Below, one piece after another: positions 17,220 through 25,262 of a stretch of DNA of 64,000 nucleotides. Made by a program: the position numbers and the translations under genes. This DNA comes from an uncultured Mesonia sp. (GTDB lineage Bacteria; Bacteroidota; Bacteroidia; Flavobacteriales; Flavobacteriaceae). A model generated the notes under the pieces. It was not told where the DNA came from. It ran no database searches and worked only from the letters and a program-made list of their open reading frames with translations. Position 1 is the first letter of the stretch, and each line of letters begins with the position of its first letter. The stretch lies in contig CANLVH010000001.1 of NCBI GenBank assembly GCA_947494545.1, positions 124,001-188,000 on the forward strand, given 5' to 3'.

Positions 17220-17960
17220 ATGAGCCTTATAAGTAATATATTAAGTTCCCGTTCTAAAAAGGACGGGAATTTTTTTTCGGCCATTCAAGATATTATTGGT
17301 TTTAAACCCAAAACCATAACACCGTATGAACGTGCCTTTATTCACCGTTCTTTAAATAAAAAAGACGAACACGGTAACGCATTAAATTACGAACGTTTAG
17401 AGTTTTTAGGAGATGCAATGCTAAGCTCTATCATTGCAGCATATTTGTTTGATGAAGTGCCCGAAGGCAATGAAGGCTATCTTACCAAAATGCGTTCTAA
17501 AGTGGTAAGTAGAAAACATCTTAACGAGTTGGGTAAAGATTTAAATTTACTGAAATTTGTAAAAACAAATTTGCCAAAAGAACATTTTGGAGATAACATT
17601 CACGGTAATCTTTTTGAAGCTTTGGTAGGCGCAATTTATTTGGATCGCGGTTATAAATATTGTGAAAAATTTATTTACGCTCGGGTTATCAAGCCTTATG
17701 TAGATATAGAGCAATTAGAAGGAAAAGTTATTAGTTATAAGAGTTTACTTATTGAATGGTGCCAAAAAGAAAAAAAAGAATTTAATTACGAAGTTTACGA
17801 AGATACCGGAAAGGCAGAAAATAAACATTTTGCCGTAAAATTATGGATAGACGGTAAAGTTGTGGCAAAAGCCAGGGCAACTTCCAAAAAGAAAGCAGAA
17901 GAAAAAGCATCCAAAAGAAGTTATTATGCACTGCAAACCCACATAGATACCGGTCACTAA
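17220..17960 (+). CDS. rnc: Ribonuclease III
   Basis: This 246-residue endonuclease cuts double-stranded RNA, including rRNA precursors. The RNase III signature NYERLEFLGDAMLSS (about residues 57-71) carries acidic metal ligands, and a second acidic site lies in NLFEALVGAIYLDRG. A double-stranded-RNA-binding domain follows from about 165, with KKKAEEKASKRSYYAL near the end. It begins 11 bases after fabF, as part of the acpP-fabF-rnc string common in bacteria. The codons for about residues 9-20 (SSRSKKDGNFFS) form a terminator-like hairpin with eight T, listed separately. Translation must pass through it because this N-terminus resembles that of related flavobacterial RNase III proteins as I remember them. 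Confidence 0.95.
   Translation: MSLISNILSSRSKKDGNFFSAIQDIIGFKPKTITPYERAFIHRSLNKKDEHGNALNYERLEFLGDAMLSSIIAAYLFDEVPEGNEGYLTKMRSKVVSRKHLNELGKDLNLLKFVKTNLPKEHFGDNIHGNLFEALVGAIYLDRGYKYCEKFIYARVIKPYVDIEQLEGKVISYKSLLIEWCQKEKKEFNYEVYEDTGKAENKHFAVKLWIDGKVVAKARATSKKKAEEKASKRSYYALQTHIDTGH
17246..17277 (+). terminator. Terminator-like hairpin inside the start of rnc
   Basis: Arms TTCCCGTTC (17246-17254) and GGACGGGAA (17261-17269) pair over nine bases with one G-U pair and a six-base A-rich loop. Eight T follow at once (17270-17277). The shape is that of an intrinsic terminator, yet it lies inside the first 20 codons of rnc. It could limit readthrough from acpP-fabF or be an RNase III target for self-control; both ideas are inference. 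Confidence 0.55.
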
Positions 17961-18046
17961 TTGTAAATTTTACTATAACTTAACAACATTGTACCGGTTT
18001 TTGTTCGTAGATAAATGTATCTTTATTGGCAAGAATATGGGTAAAT

Positions 18047-18532
18047 ATGGCGGTAAATAAACTTTTCTTAACAGACGCATATAACGATGATTATAAGCTT
18101 ATTGCCATTCATTCTTCTCTAGAAGCTTATAAGTTGGCTTTTTTTATTAATAGACAGTTAGAAATACAACTAAAGCGGGAAGAAGTAGATGTAGATTTTA
18201 CCCACGAAGATTCTGTTGGTTTCTACCCACTTTATTACCATTACTGTTCGGTAACCGGATGCGATTTTAATTTGGTAGCTAATAAATGTAGGGCAAATGC
18301 TACCAATTTACAAAGCAACGGTGGTTTGTTTCCAAAATCTGAAAGTGCTCAACTTACCTATCTGGTGCCGGAATATAAGTGGGCAGACTATTTTTTTAAA
18401 ATAGATGACTTTTCTAAATTGGTAAACGTGCCGTCACTTGTAGAATCAATTAATACAATTAAGCAAGTTGTAACCGCTTATGAAGTGGTTACCTCTACTC
18501 TAAAATCTAAACAAAATTTAATTTTTAACTAA
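18047..18532 (+). CDS. IPExxxVDY family protein
   Basis: This 161-residue protein of unknown function belongs to the small Bacteroidetes family named after the IPExxxVDY motif, here VPEYKWADY. It has no signal peptide or membrane segment. I start at the ATG at 18047 (MAVNKLFLTD); an upstream in-frame TTG at 18026 would add seven residues without support. Its stop overlaps the pyk start (TAATG), so the two are translationally coupled, and this pairing with pyruvate kinase is common in the group. Confidence 0.8.
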   Translation: MAVNKLFLTDAYNDDYKLIAIHSSLEAYKLAFFINRQLEIQLKREEVDVDFTHEDSVGFYPLYYHYCSVTGCDFNLVANKCRANATNLQSNGGLFPKSESAQLTYLVPEYKWADYFFKIDDFSKLVNVPSLVESINTIKQVVTAYEVVTSTLKSKQNLIFN

Positions 18533-19962
18533 TGCAAACGCAAAAAAAAACGAAGATAGTAGCCACTTTAGGACCTTCAACCAGCAAAAAAGAGGTTTTA
18601 AAAGCAATGTTGCAAGAAGGTGTAAATATCTTTAGGATAAATTTTTCACACGCCAATTATAAAGATGTACAGCAAAAAATAAAAATTATACGAGAACTCA
18701 ACGAAAAGTATAATTTTAATGCCGGCATATTAGCAGATTTACAAGGTCCAAAATTGCGTGTAGGAATGATGAAAGAAGAAGTAGTGGTTTCTAAAGGAGA
18801 CCGTATACGTTTCTTAACCGGAGAAGAATTTGAAGGTAATGCGCAGAAAGTGTATATGAATTATGATGCTTTTCCTAAGGATGTGAATCCTAAAGAACAA
18901 ATTTTGCTGGATGACGGAAAACTTATTTTTGAAGTTGTAAGCACTAATCGGAAAAATGAGGTAGAAGCTAAAGTAATTCAAGGTGGTCCTTTGCGTTCTA
19001 GAAAAGGTGTAAACCTACCCAATACCAATATCTCATTACCGGCTTTAACAGAAAAAGATGTAGAAGACGCCATTTTTGCTATCCAACAAGAAGTAGATTG
19101 GTTGGCATTGAGTTTTGTGCGTCGAGCAGAAGATTTAAAAGTGCTGCAAAAAATTATAGAAGAACACGGTACACATAAAATTCCTATTGTAGCAAAAATA
19201 GAAAAACCCGAAGGCGTAAAAAATATAGATGAAATTATAGCTTTCTGTGACGGAATAATGGTAGCACGCGGCGATTTAGGTGTAGAAGTTCCGGCTAACG
19301 AAGTTCCGTTAATTCAAAAAGAATTGGTTTTAAAAGCTAAAAAATCTAGAATACCGGTTATTATCGCCACGCAAATGATGGAAACTATGATAACTAGCCT
19401 AACGCCAACTAGGGCAGAAGTAAACGATGTAGCCAACTCTGTTATGGATGGTGCCGATGCGGTAATGCTTAGCGGAGAAACTTCAGTAGGGAAATATCCT
19501 GTAGAAGTAATCCAGAAAATGACGCAAATCTTGCAAAGCGTAGAAAACTCTAATTTAATAAACGTACCACACGATCCGCCAAGTATTGTTACCAAGCGCT
19601 ATCTAACCAAATCTGTTTGTTATCACGCTTCTTTAATGGCCAACGAGATAGACGCTAAAGCAATTTGTACGCTTACTAACTCTGGTTATACAGCGTTTCA
19701 AATTAGCGCTTGGCGACCAAAAGCACATATTTTAGCATTCTCCTCTAACCGGCGTATTTTAACCCAACTAAGTTTGTTATGGGGTGTTAATGCTTACTAT
19801 TACGATAAATATGTTAGCACAGATGATACGGTAGAAGACGTAAACCAAATTGCGTGCGATAAAAACTTTGTTACCAAAGGCGATTATATTATCAATTTGG
19901 CAGCCATGCCAATCGCAAATAAAGGAATGGTAAATACTTTACGAGTTACAGAAATAGAGTAA
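18532..19962 (+). CDS. pyk: Pyruvate kinase
   Basis: This 476-residue glycolytic enzyme makes ATP and pyruvate from phosphoenolpyruvate and ADP. It begins with KIVATLGPSTSKK; the metal and substrate site shows IVAKIEKPEGVKNIDEI, MVARGDLGVEVP and IIATQMMETM, followed by VNDVANSVMDGADAVMLSGET. Length is typical. It overlaps the stop of the IPExxxVDY gene by one base and is the last gene of this plus-strand run. Confidence 0.97.
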   Translation: MQTQKKTKIVATLGPSTSKKEVLKAMLQEGVNIFRINFSHANYKDVQQKIKIIRELNEKYNFNAGILADLQGPKLRVGMMKEEVVVSKGDRIRFLTGEEFEGNAQKVYMNYDAFPKDVNPKEQILLDDGKLIFEVVSTNRKNEVEAKVIQGGPLRSRKGVNLPNTNISLPALTEKDVEDAIFAIQQEVDWLALSFVRRAEDLKVLQKIIEEHGTHKIPIVAKIEKPEGVKNIDEIIAFCDGIMVARGDLGVEVPANEVPLIQKELVLKAKKSRIPVIIATQMMETMITSLTPTRAEVNDVANSVMDGADAVMLSGETSVGKYPVEVIQKMTQILQSVENSNLINVPHDPPSIVTKRYLTKSVCYHASLMANEIDAKAICTLTNSGYTAFQISAWRPKAHILAFSSNRRILTQLSLLWGVNAYYYDKYVSTDDTVEDVNQIACDKNFVTKGDYIINLAAMPIANKGMVNTLRVTEIE

Positions 19963-19973
19963 TTGCATTAATA

Positions 19974-19992
19974 ATTTTCCTTTACGGAAAAT
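19974..19992 (+). repeat. Small palindrome containing CTTTACGGAA after pyk
   Basis: ATTTTCC and GGAAAAT (7-base arms, five-base loop) enclose the loop and part of one copy of the decamer CTTTACGGAA (19980-19989), 12 bases after the pyk stop. No T-run follows, so it is a poor terminator by itself. Confidence 0.4.
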
Positions 19993-20078
19993 ATAAAACA
20001 CATACCTTTTTCTTAGTTGTTAAAAGTGTAGAGAAATAAGCCGTTATAACAAACAAAGAAGTGAAGATTTCTTAAAGT

Positions 20079-20567
20079 ATGAAGAAAGTAATTTATAAAT
20101 TCTTAGCTCTACAAGGAGCTTTAATGGTAGTAATCTATTTTGTGGTAGATTACTACCTTTTTAATAAAGGCCACAATTTTATAGAAAGCTTGATTACTGC
20201 TATCTTGTTTTCGTTGGTTTTACTTTTTGCTTTTCCGTTGGTTCTAAAACTTTTCGGAAAATTGCGCAAGCAAAAAAACTATACTTTACAAGAAGGAGAA
20301 AAGTTGTTGTTGCAAGCAGAGGTAGCTATCCCGGCCTATATGTCTGTGCAAAACACCTATTTAAAACTTACCAATAAACATTTAATATTTTTGCAAGGTA
20401 GAGAAGAACAAGTTTATACTTATAATAAAGTAAAATTGGTAGATAATAGAAACTTGTTAAACAGTAAAGAACACACTTTTTACCTAAGCCTAGATGGGAG
20501 AAAAAATATATTATTTATTACCAACCAAAAAGAAAAGATCTTAAAAACTCTGCGTTCTAGAATCTAA
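20079..20567 (+). CDS. Membrane protein with C-terminal PH/GRAM-like region, function unknown
   Basis: This 162-residue protein has two hydrophobic helices (about residues 8-28 and 36-58), then a basic link and a cytosolic beta-rich region. The pattern YLKLTNKHLIFLQG followed by VKLVDNRNLLNSKEHTFYL resembles the bacterial PH/GRAM fold, but this is only a visual resemblance. I do not recognise the gene. Its stop codon overlaps that of dinB by four bases in convergent orientation. Confidence 0.7.
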   Translation: MKKVIYKFLALQGALMVVIYFVVDYYLFNKGHNFIESLITAILFSLVLLFAFPLVLKLFGKLRKQKNYTLQEGEKLLLQAEVAIPAYMSVQNTYLKLTNKHLIFLQGREEQVYTYNKVKLVDNRNLLNSKEHTFYLSLDGRKNILFITNQKEKILKTLRSRI

Positions 20568-21649
20568 AAATTAAACTTTAATTGCCGGCAAGTGTCTTTT
20601 TCATCGTTTTCATCTTGCTGATTGGTATTTAAATTAGACAAAGACAAACCCAACAAGCGTACAGAGTTTTTTAATTTTTCTTGGTACAAAAGTTCTTTAG
20701 CAATTTCTAGAAAAAGCGCTTTAGAGGCTATAAAATGTTCTACAGTTTTACTTCTGGTTTGTATGCTAAAATCGCTGTATTTTAGTTTTAACGTAATAGT
20801 TTTTCCGGCAAGTTGCTGTTTTTTAAGTCGGTTTTCTACTTCTGTGGCTATATGTTCTAGTTTTTCCAGAATATAAATTTCAGAAGATATATTTTCCGTA
20901 AAGGTACGTTCGGCCCCCAAAGATTTTCTAATGCGGTGTGGTTTTACCTGGCTTAAATGTATGCCACGCACCACGTTATAATAATGCTTGCCGCTTTTGC
21001 CAAATTGCTCTTCTAAAAAATCTAGCTCTTTTTTCTTTAAATCTGCACCCGTAAAAATTCCTAAACTATACATTTTTTGAGCAGTTACTTTTCCTACCCC
21101 GTGAAATTTTCTAATTTCTAGTTTTTCTAAAAATGCTGCAACTTCTTCCGGATGCACGGTTTTTTGTCCGTTAGGTTTATTAAAATCGCTGGCAATTTTA
21201 GCAACAAATTTATTTATAGAAATTCCCGCAGAGGCGTTAAGACCGGTTTTTTCTTTTATTTCTTTACGGATTTCTCTCGCGATAAGCGTAGCGCTAGCAA
21301 GCTCTTTTTTGTTGTGGGTAACGTCTAAATAGGCTTCGTCTAAAGATAAAGGCTCCACCAAATCTGTATATTCAAAAAATATAGAACGTATGTTTTTAGA
21401 AATTTCCCGGTAACGGTCAAAACGGGTTTTTACAAATATTAAATGCGGACAAAGTTTGGCAGCCAGCGCCCCGCTCATTGCGCTTTTTACACCAAATTTA
21501 CGCGCCTCATAGCTTGCTGCTGCTACAACACCACGTTTGCTTCCGCCGCCAACGGCAATTGCTCTTCCGCGCAAATCCGGGTTGTCCAGCTGTTCTACAG
21601 AAGCGTAGAAAGCATCCATATCTACGTGAATAATTTTACGGGATTCCAT
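20564..21649 (-). CDS. dinB: DNA polymerase IV
   Basis: This 361-residue Y-family translesion polymerase has HVDMDAFYASVEQ with the first catalytic aspartate, SLDEAYLDVT with the Asp-Glu pair, and KFHGVGKVTAQKMYSLG in the helix-hairpin-helix. The C-terminal tail RQLKFNF looks like a sliding-clamp binding motif. Length is normal. A TACCTTTG promoter box ends only seven bases before the ATG, so the mRNA leader is very short or absent. The gene also contains a CTTTACGGAA copy (20894-20903). Confidence 0.93.
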   Translation of the reverse strand: MESRKIIHVDMDAFYASVEQLDNPDLRGRAIAVGGGSKRGVVAAASYEARKFGVKSAMSGALAAKLCPHLIFVKTRFDRYREISKNIRSIFFEYTDLVEPLSLDEAYLDVTHNKKELASATLIAREIRKEIKEKTGLNASAGISINKFVAKIASDFNKPNGQKTVHPEEVAAFLEKLEIRKFHGVGKVTAQKMYSLGIFTGADLKKKELDFLEEQFGKSGKHYYNVVRGIHLSQVKPHRIRKSLGAERTFTENISSEIYILEKLEHIATEVENRLKKQQLAGKTITLKLKYSDFSIQTRSKTVEHFIASKALFLEIAKELLYQEKLKNSVRLLGLSLSNLNTNQQDENDEKDTCRQLKFNF

Positions 21650-21656
21650 TTCCCTG

Positions 21657-21664
21657 CAAAGGTA
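21657..21664 (-). promoter_or_regulatory. -7 box of dinB
   Basis: TACCTTTG on the minus strand matches TAnnTTTG and stands seven bases from the dinB ATG. I see no LexA-type palindrome here. Confidence 0.45.
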
Positions 21665-21790
21665 AAATAAGTTTTAAAAATTGTTGGTAAATAGGCCAAT
21701 TTGCTACCCGCCACAAGTGTTAAATCTACGCTTTTTAAAACTTATTATTTTTTTTTCGTACCTTTTCTCATAACTTTCAACAGTTTGCCT

Positions 21791-23278
21791 ATGCATCATT
21801 TTTCCTTTTCTAAATTACTATATTATTTTATTACTCTTTTACTTTTAGGCTTCTTAAGTGCTTGCAAAAATAATCCCGCAACAGAAAAATCTGTAGAAGA
21901 AAATATGGCGGGACTTCCTTCTGTAGAGCGAGATTTTGAAGAGATTAAAGAAGATGGCAAATTAAAGGTAATTACCATTTACAACTCTACCGGATATTTT
22001 ATTTACCGCGGTAAACCAATGGGTTTTGAGTATGAATTGGTAGAGCGGCTGGCAGAAGATTTGGGGCTGGAGTTAGAAATTAAAGTAGCCAAAGACATAG
22101 ATCAGCTTTTTAATATGCTAAATAGAGGCGAGGGAGACTTAATTGCGTATGGTTTATCTATCACAGAAGATAGAAAAAAAAGCATACAATTTACGCAGCC
22201 ATTATATCTAACACACCAAGTTTTGGTACAAAAAAAACCTGCTAATTGGCGGCGCCTACCACGTTATAAAGTAGAACGACAACTTATTGAAGATCCTGTA
22301 GATTTAATTGGCGAAACCATTTATGTGCGTAGAAACTCATCGTATTTTGAGCGGTTAAACAATTTAGAAGAAGAAATTGGCGGTACCATAAATATAAAAA
22401 CCCTTCCGGGGAAGAAAACTACAGACGAAATTATAAAACTGGTTGTAGATGATAGTATAGATTATACCATTGCAGATTATAACGTGGCATCTATTAACCA
22501 AACTTACTATCCTATTTTAGATATTGAAACAGAGATAAGTTTCTCACAAAGAGTAGCTTGGGGCGTAAGAAAAAAGTCGCCGGTTTTAACCAAAAAAATT
22601 AACCAATGGATAAAAGGCATCAAAAAAGAAAATTTTTATTATGTGATTTATAATAAGTATTTCAAAAATAAAAAGTCGTACCGTCGCAGAATTAAAAGTG
22701 AATTTTACAGCAAAAACGAAGGAAAAATAAGCGTTTATGATGCTGCCATAAAGGCCAATGCTAAAAAGTTAGGTTGGGATTGGCGTTTGCTTAGTTCTTT
22801 GGTTTATCAAGAATCTAGATTTAAACCAACGGAAAAATCTTGGGCCGGTGCAGGCGGCTTAATGCAAATTATGCCTGCTACAGCAAAAGATTTAGGAGTA
22901 GCCAATGTAAATAACCCTACCGAAAATCTGCGTGCGGGCAGTCTTTACCTGAAGCAAATGCAAAGTAAATTTGAAAAAGTTACAGATAGTGTTCAAAAAA
23001 TAAAATTTACTATGGCTGCTTATAATGCAGGTTTAGGTCACGTGCGCGATGCCCAACGGCTTACCAAAGCTGCTGGAGAAGATCCGCTGCAATGGGATGA
23101 CCATGTAGAAGATTTTATGCTGAAGTTAAACTCTAGAGAATATTATTCACGACCAGAAGTAAGATACGGTTTTGTGCGCGGGAGAGAACCTTTTTTGTAT
23201 GTAAAAGAAGTATTTTTGCGCTATGAGCATTATAGAAAATTAATACCGCTAGAACCCGCTCCCGAACAAGAAATTTAG
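21791..23278 (+). CDS. MltF-like lytic transglycosylase lipoprotein with solute-binding domain
   Basis: This 495-residue lipoprotein has its lipobox cysteine at residue 25 (LLLGFLSAC). A family 3 solute-binding domain follows (about 45-300, with LKVITIYNSTGYFIYRGKPM), then an SLT transglycosylase domain (about 320-480). The likely catalytic glutamate is in SLVYQESRF, followed by GAGGLMQIMPATA and MAAYNAGLGHVRDA. This is the MltF architecture, an enzyme that cuts peptidoglycan glycan strands. I start at the ATG at 21791 because it opens the signal peptide; an upstream TTG at 21701 would add 30 residues without purpose. The CYTH gene follows six bases later. Confidence 0.88.
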   Translation: MHHFSFSKLLYYFITLLLLGFLSACKNNPATEKSVEENMAGLPSVERDFEEIKEDGKLKVITIYNSTGYFIYRGKPMGFEYELVERLAEDLGLELEIKVAKDIDQLFNMLNRGEGDLIAYGLSITEDRKKSIQFTQPLYLTHQVLVQKKPANWRRLPRYKVERQLIEDPVDLIGETIYVRRNSSYFERLNNLEEEIGGTINIKTLPGKKTTDEIIKLVVDDSIDYTIADYNVASINQTYYPILDIETEISFSQRVAWGVRKKSPVLTKKINQWIKGIKKENFYYVIYNKYFKNKKSYRRRIKSEFYSKNEGKISVYDAAIKANAKKLGWDWRLLSSLVYQESRFKPTEKSWAGAGGLMQIMPATAKDLGVANVNNPTENLRAGSLYLKQMQSKFEKVTDSVQKIKFTMAAYNAGLGHVRDAQRLTKAAGEDPLQWDDHVEDFMLKLNSREYYSRPEVRYGFVRGREPFLYVKEVFLRYEHYRKLIPLEPAPEQEI

Positions 23279-23284
23279 ATAATT

Positions 23285-23752
23285 ATGCAGGAAATTGAAC
23301 GTAAATATTTAGTAAAATCAGAGCATTATAAAGAAATTGCCTACACTTCTTATAAAATTATACAAGCTTATTTAAATTCTCATCCCAAACGTACAACCCG
23401 CATTCGTACAAAAGGAGAGCAAGCTTTTATAACGGTTAAAGGAAAATCTTCTGCAGATGGTACTTCTAGATTTGAGTGGGAAAAAGAAATTGAATATAGT
23501 GAGGCAAAAGAGCTCTTAAAATTTTGCGAACCGGGTAAAATAGAAAAAACTAGATTTTTGGTAAAAAATAAAAGTCATACCATAGAGGTAGATGAGTTTT
23601 ACGGAAATAATAGCGGATTAATTTTAGCAGAAATAGAACTAAACTCTGCAGATGAAAACATAAATCTACCGGAGTGGCTTGGTAAAGAAGTTACCGGAAA
23701 ACCGGAATATTACAATTCCGCTTTAACGAAAAACCCTTATAAAGATTGGTAG
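23285..23752 (+). CDS. CYTH domain protein (class IV adenylate cyclase/thiamine triphosphatase fold)
   Basis: This 155-residue cytosolic protein has the CYTH signature EIERKYLV at the N-terminus and alternating charged strands RTTRIRTKG, FITVKGK, EWEKEIEY and IEVDEFYG that line the triphosphate tunnel. Such proteins usually cleave inorganic triphosphate in bacteria. It follows the MltF-like gene by six bases. It holds a TTTTACGGAA near-copy of the decamer (23597-23606). Confidence 0.85.
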   Translation: MQEIERKYLVKSEHYKEIAYTSYKIIQAYLNSHPKRTTRIRTKGEQAFITVKGKSSADGTSRFEWEKEIEYSEAKELLKFCEPGKIEKTRFLVKNKSHTIEVDEFYGNNSGLILAEIELNSADENINLPEWLGKEVTGKPEYYNSALTKNPYKDW

Positions 23753-23768
23753 ATTAAAAGGTTATTCA

Positions 23769-23811
23769 GAAAAAAAGAGCTTTCTACAATTATCTTGTAA
23801 GAAAGCTCTTT
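23769..23811 (-). terminator. Terminator between CYTH gene and efflux operon
   Basis: Arms AAAGAGCTTTC (23774-23784) and GAAAGCTCTTT (23801-23811) pair perfectly over 11 bases, with a further TACA/TGTA pairing inside. On the minus strand seven T follow, so it ends the efflux operon; on the plus strand it may also stop the CYTH transcript. Confidence 0.8.
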
Positions 23812-23861
23812 CAACACTAACCAAAAAAAAATCAATTAAAATTCAATCAAAAAATTATTTT

Positions 23862-25262
23862 CTATTGCCATCCGCCACCCAAAGCGCGGTATAAATCTAC
23901 CATAGAATTTAGTCGGTTGTACTTGGCATCTATTACACCTAATTCAGAATTTAATGCATTCTCGCGGGCGGTCAATACTTCTAAGTAGTTGGCCAAACCG
24001 TTATTTAGCAATTCTTCAGAATAATCTGTGGCATTTTTATAGGCTTTGTATTCTTTTTCTTTTAGATCTATTTTTTCCGCGGCAGCTTTATACGAATACA
24101 TCGCATCAGAAACTTCTTTGCTGGCTTGCAAAATAGACTCTCTAAAACGCAGCCTTGCTTGTTCTTGTTGAGCTTGCGCTACTTCAAACTGGGTGCGTAT
24201 TTGTCTTTTGTTAAAAATAGGTTGTGTAATACCCGAAACAATATTGGCAAAAAGCGAATTAGCATTTAACAAATTGTCTAACTCCAAACTTTGAAAACCA
24301 CCACTTGCCGAAACGGTTAACGATGGGTAAAAGTTACTTCGTGCCACGTTGGTCATTTCAAAAGCATTTCTATAGGCGTATTCAGCAGCCATAACGTCGG
24401 GACGGTTGCTAAGCAATTGCGCCGGCACGCCGGTATTTAAATCTGTCATGATTTTCTGTTCTTCCAGTTCTGTACGCGGAATAAACATTGGCGCCTCACC
24501 AAGCAAAATAGACAAAGAGTTTTCTAGCAAGCGTGTTTGCTTTTGCAAATCTACCAAAATGGCTTTTGCGGTATAGAGTTGGGCTTCGGTTTGTTGCACG
24601 CCAACCTCGGTTACATTACCTGCCTCTTTTAGCGCTTGGGTAGTTTCTAAACTGTTTTCGCGGTTGGTAATGGTTTCTTGGGTAACTTCTATTTGTTCAT
24701 CTAAAGCCAATAATTGGTAATAGGTAGAAGCTACGTTTGCAATTAAACGTGTTTTTACCGCTTTGTGGGCTGCTACGCTTTGTAGATAGCTGGCACCAAA
24801 TGCTCGTTTTTGGCTTCTTATTTTTCCCCAAATGTCTGCTTCCCAAGATAAATTGGCAGCCAATTGATATTGGTCTGAAGAACTGCTCAAAAAAGAACCT
24901 AATTGGCTGTTTTCAGAATTTTCTTGGTGCGTCCATTGTGCATTAACCCCTAAAGTAGGAAAATAACCGGCTTCACCTTGTTTTAAATAAGCTTCTGCCG
25001 CGGCAATTTGCTGTATAGCCACACGAATATCTATATTGTTTTGCAAGGCTGTCTCTATGTGACCTTGCAAAACATCGTCTTCAAAAATTTCCCGCCATGA
25101 GATAGTTGCCATTGTGAGACTATCTGTAGGAATTTGGTCTGTTCTATAATTTGCTTCTTCTACCACCTGAGGTTTTTCGTACTCTTTTGCGGCAAAACAT
25201 GAGACCAACAAAAAAGGTAACGCGCACGTAAATAAAATGGTATATATTCTGTTATTTTTCAT
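23862..25262 (-). CDS. TolC-like outer membrane efflux lipoprotein
   Basis: This 466-residue outer membrane factor is of the NodT/OprM kind: lipobox cysteine at residue 22 (LLVSC), then two OEP repeats rich in long alpha-hairpins (about 60-260 and 280-460). It forms the outer channel for the RND pump encoded just upstream, whose stop codon overlaps its start codon by one base. Last gene of the four-gene regulator-AcrA-AcrB-TolC operon. Confidence 0.9.
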   Translation of the reverse strand: MKNNRIYTILFTCALPFLLVSCFAAKEYEKPQVVEEANYRTDQIPTDSLTMATISWREIFEDDVLQGHIETALQNNIDIRVAIQQIAAAEAYLKQGEAGYFPTLGVNAQWTHQENSENSQLGSFLSSSSDQYQLAANLSWEADIWGKIRSQKRAFGASYLQSVAAHKAVKTRLIANVASTYYQLLALDEQIEVTQETITNRENSLETTQALKEAGNVTEVGVQQTEAQLYTAKAILVDLQKQTRLLENSLSILLGEAPMFIPRTELEEQKIMTDLNTGVPAQLLSNRPDVMAAEYAYRNAFEMTNVARSNFYPSLTVSASGGFQSLELDNLLNANSLFANIVSGITQPIFNKRQIRTQFEVAQAQQEQARLRFRESILQASKEVSDAMYSYKAAAEKIDLKEKEYKAYKNATDYSEELLNNGLANYLEVLTARENALNSELGVIDAKYNRLNSMVDLYRALGGGWQ

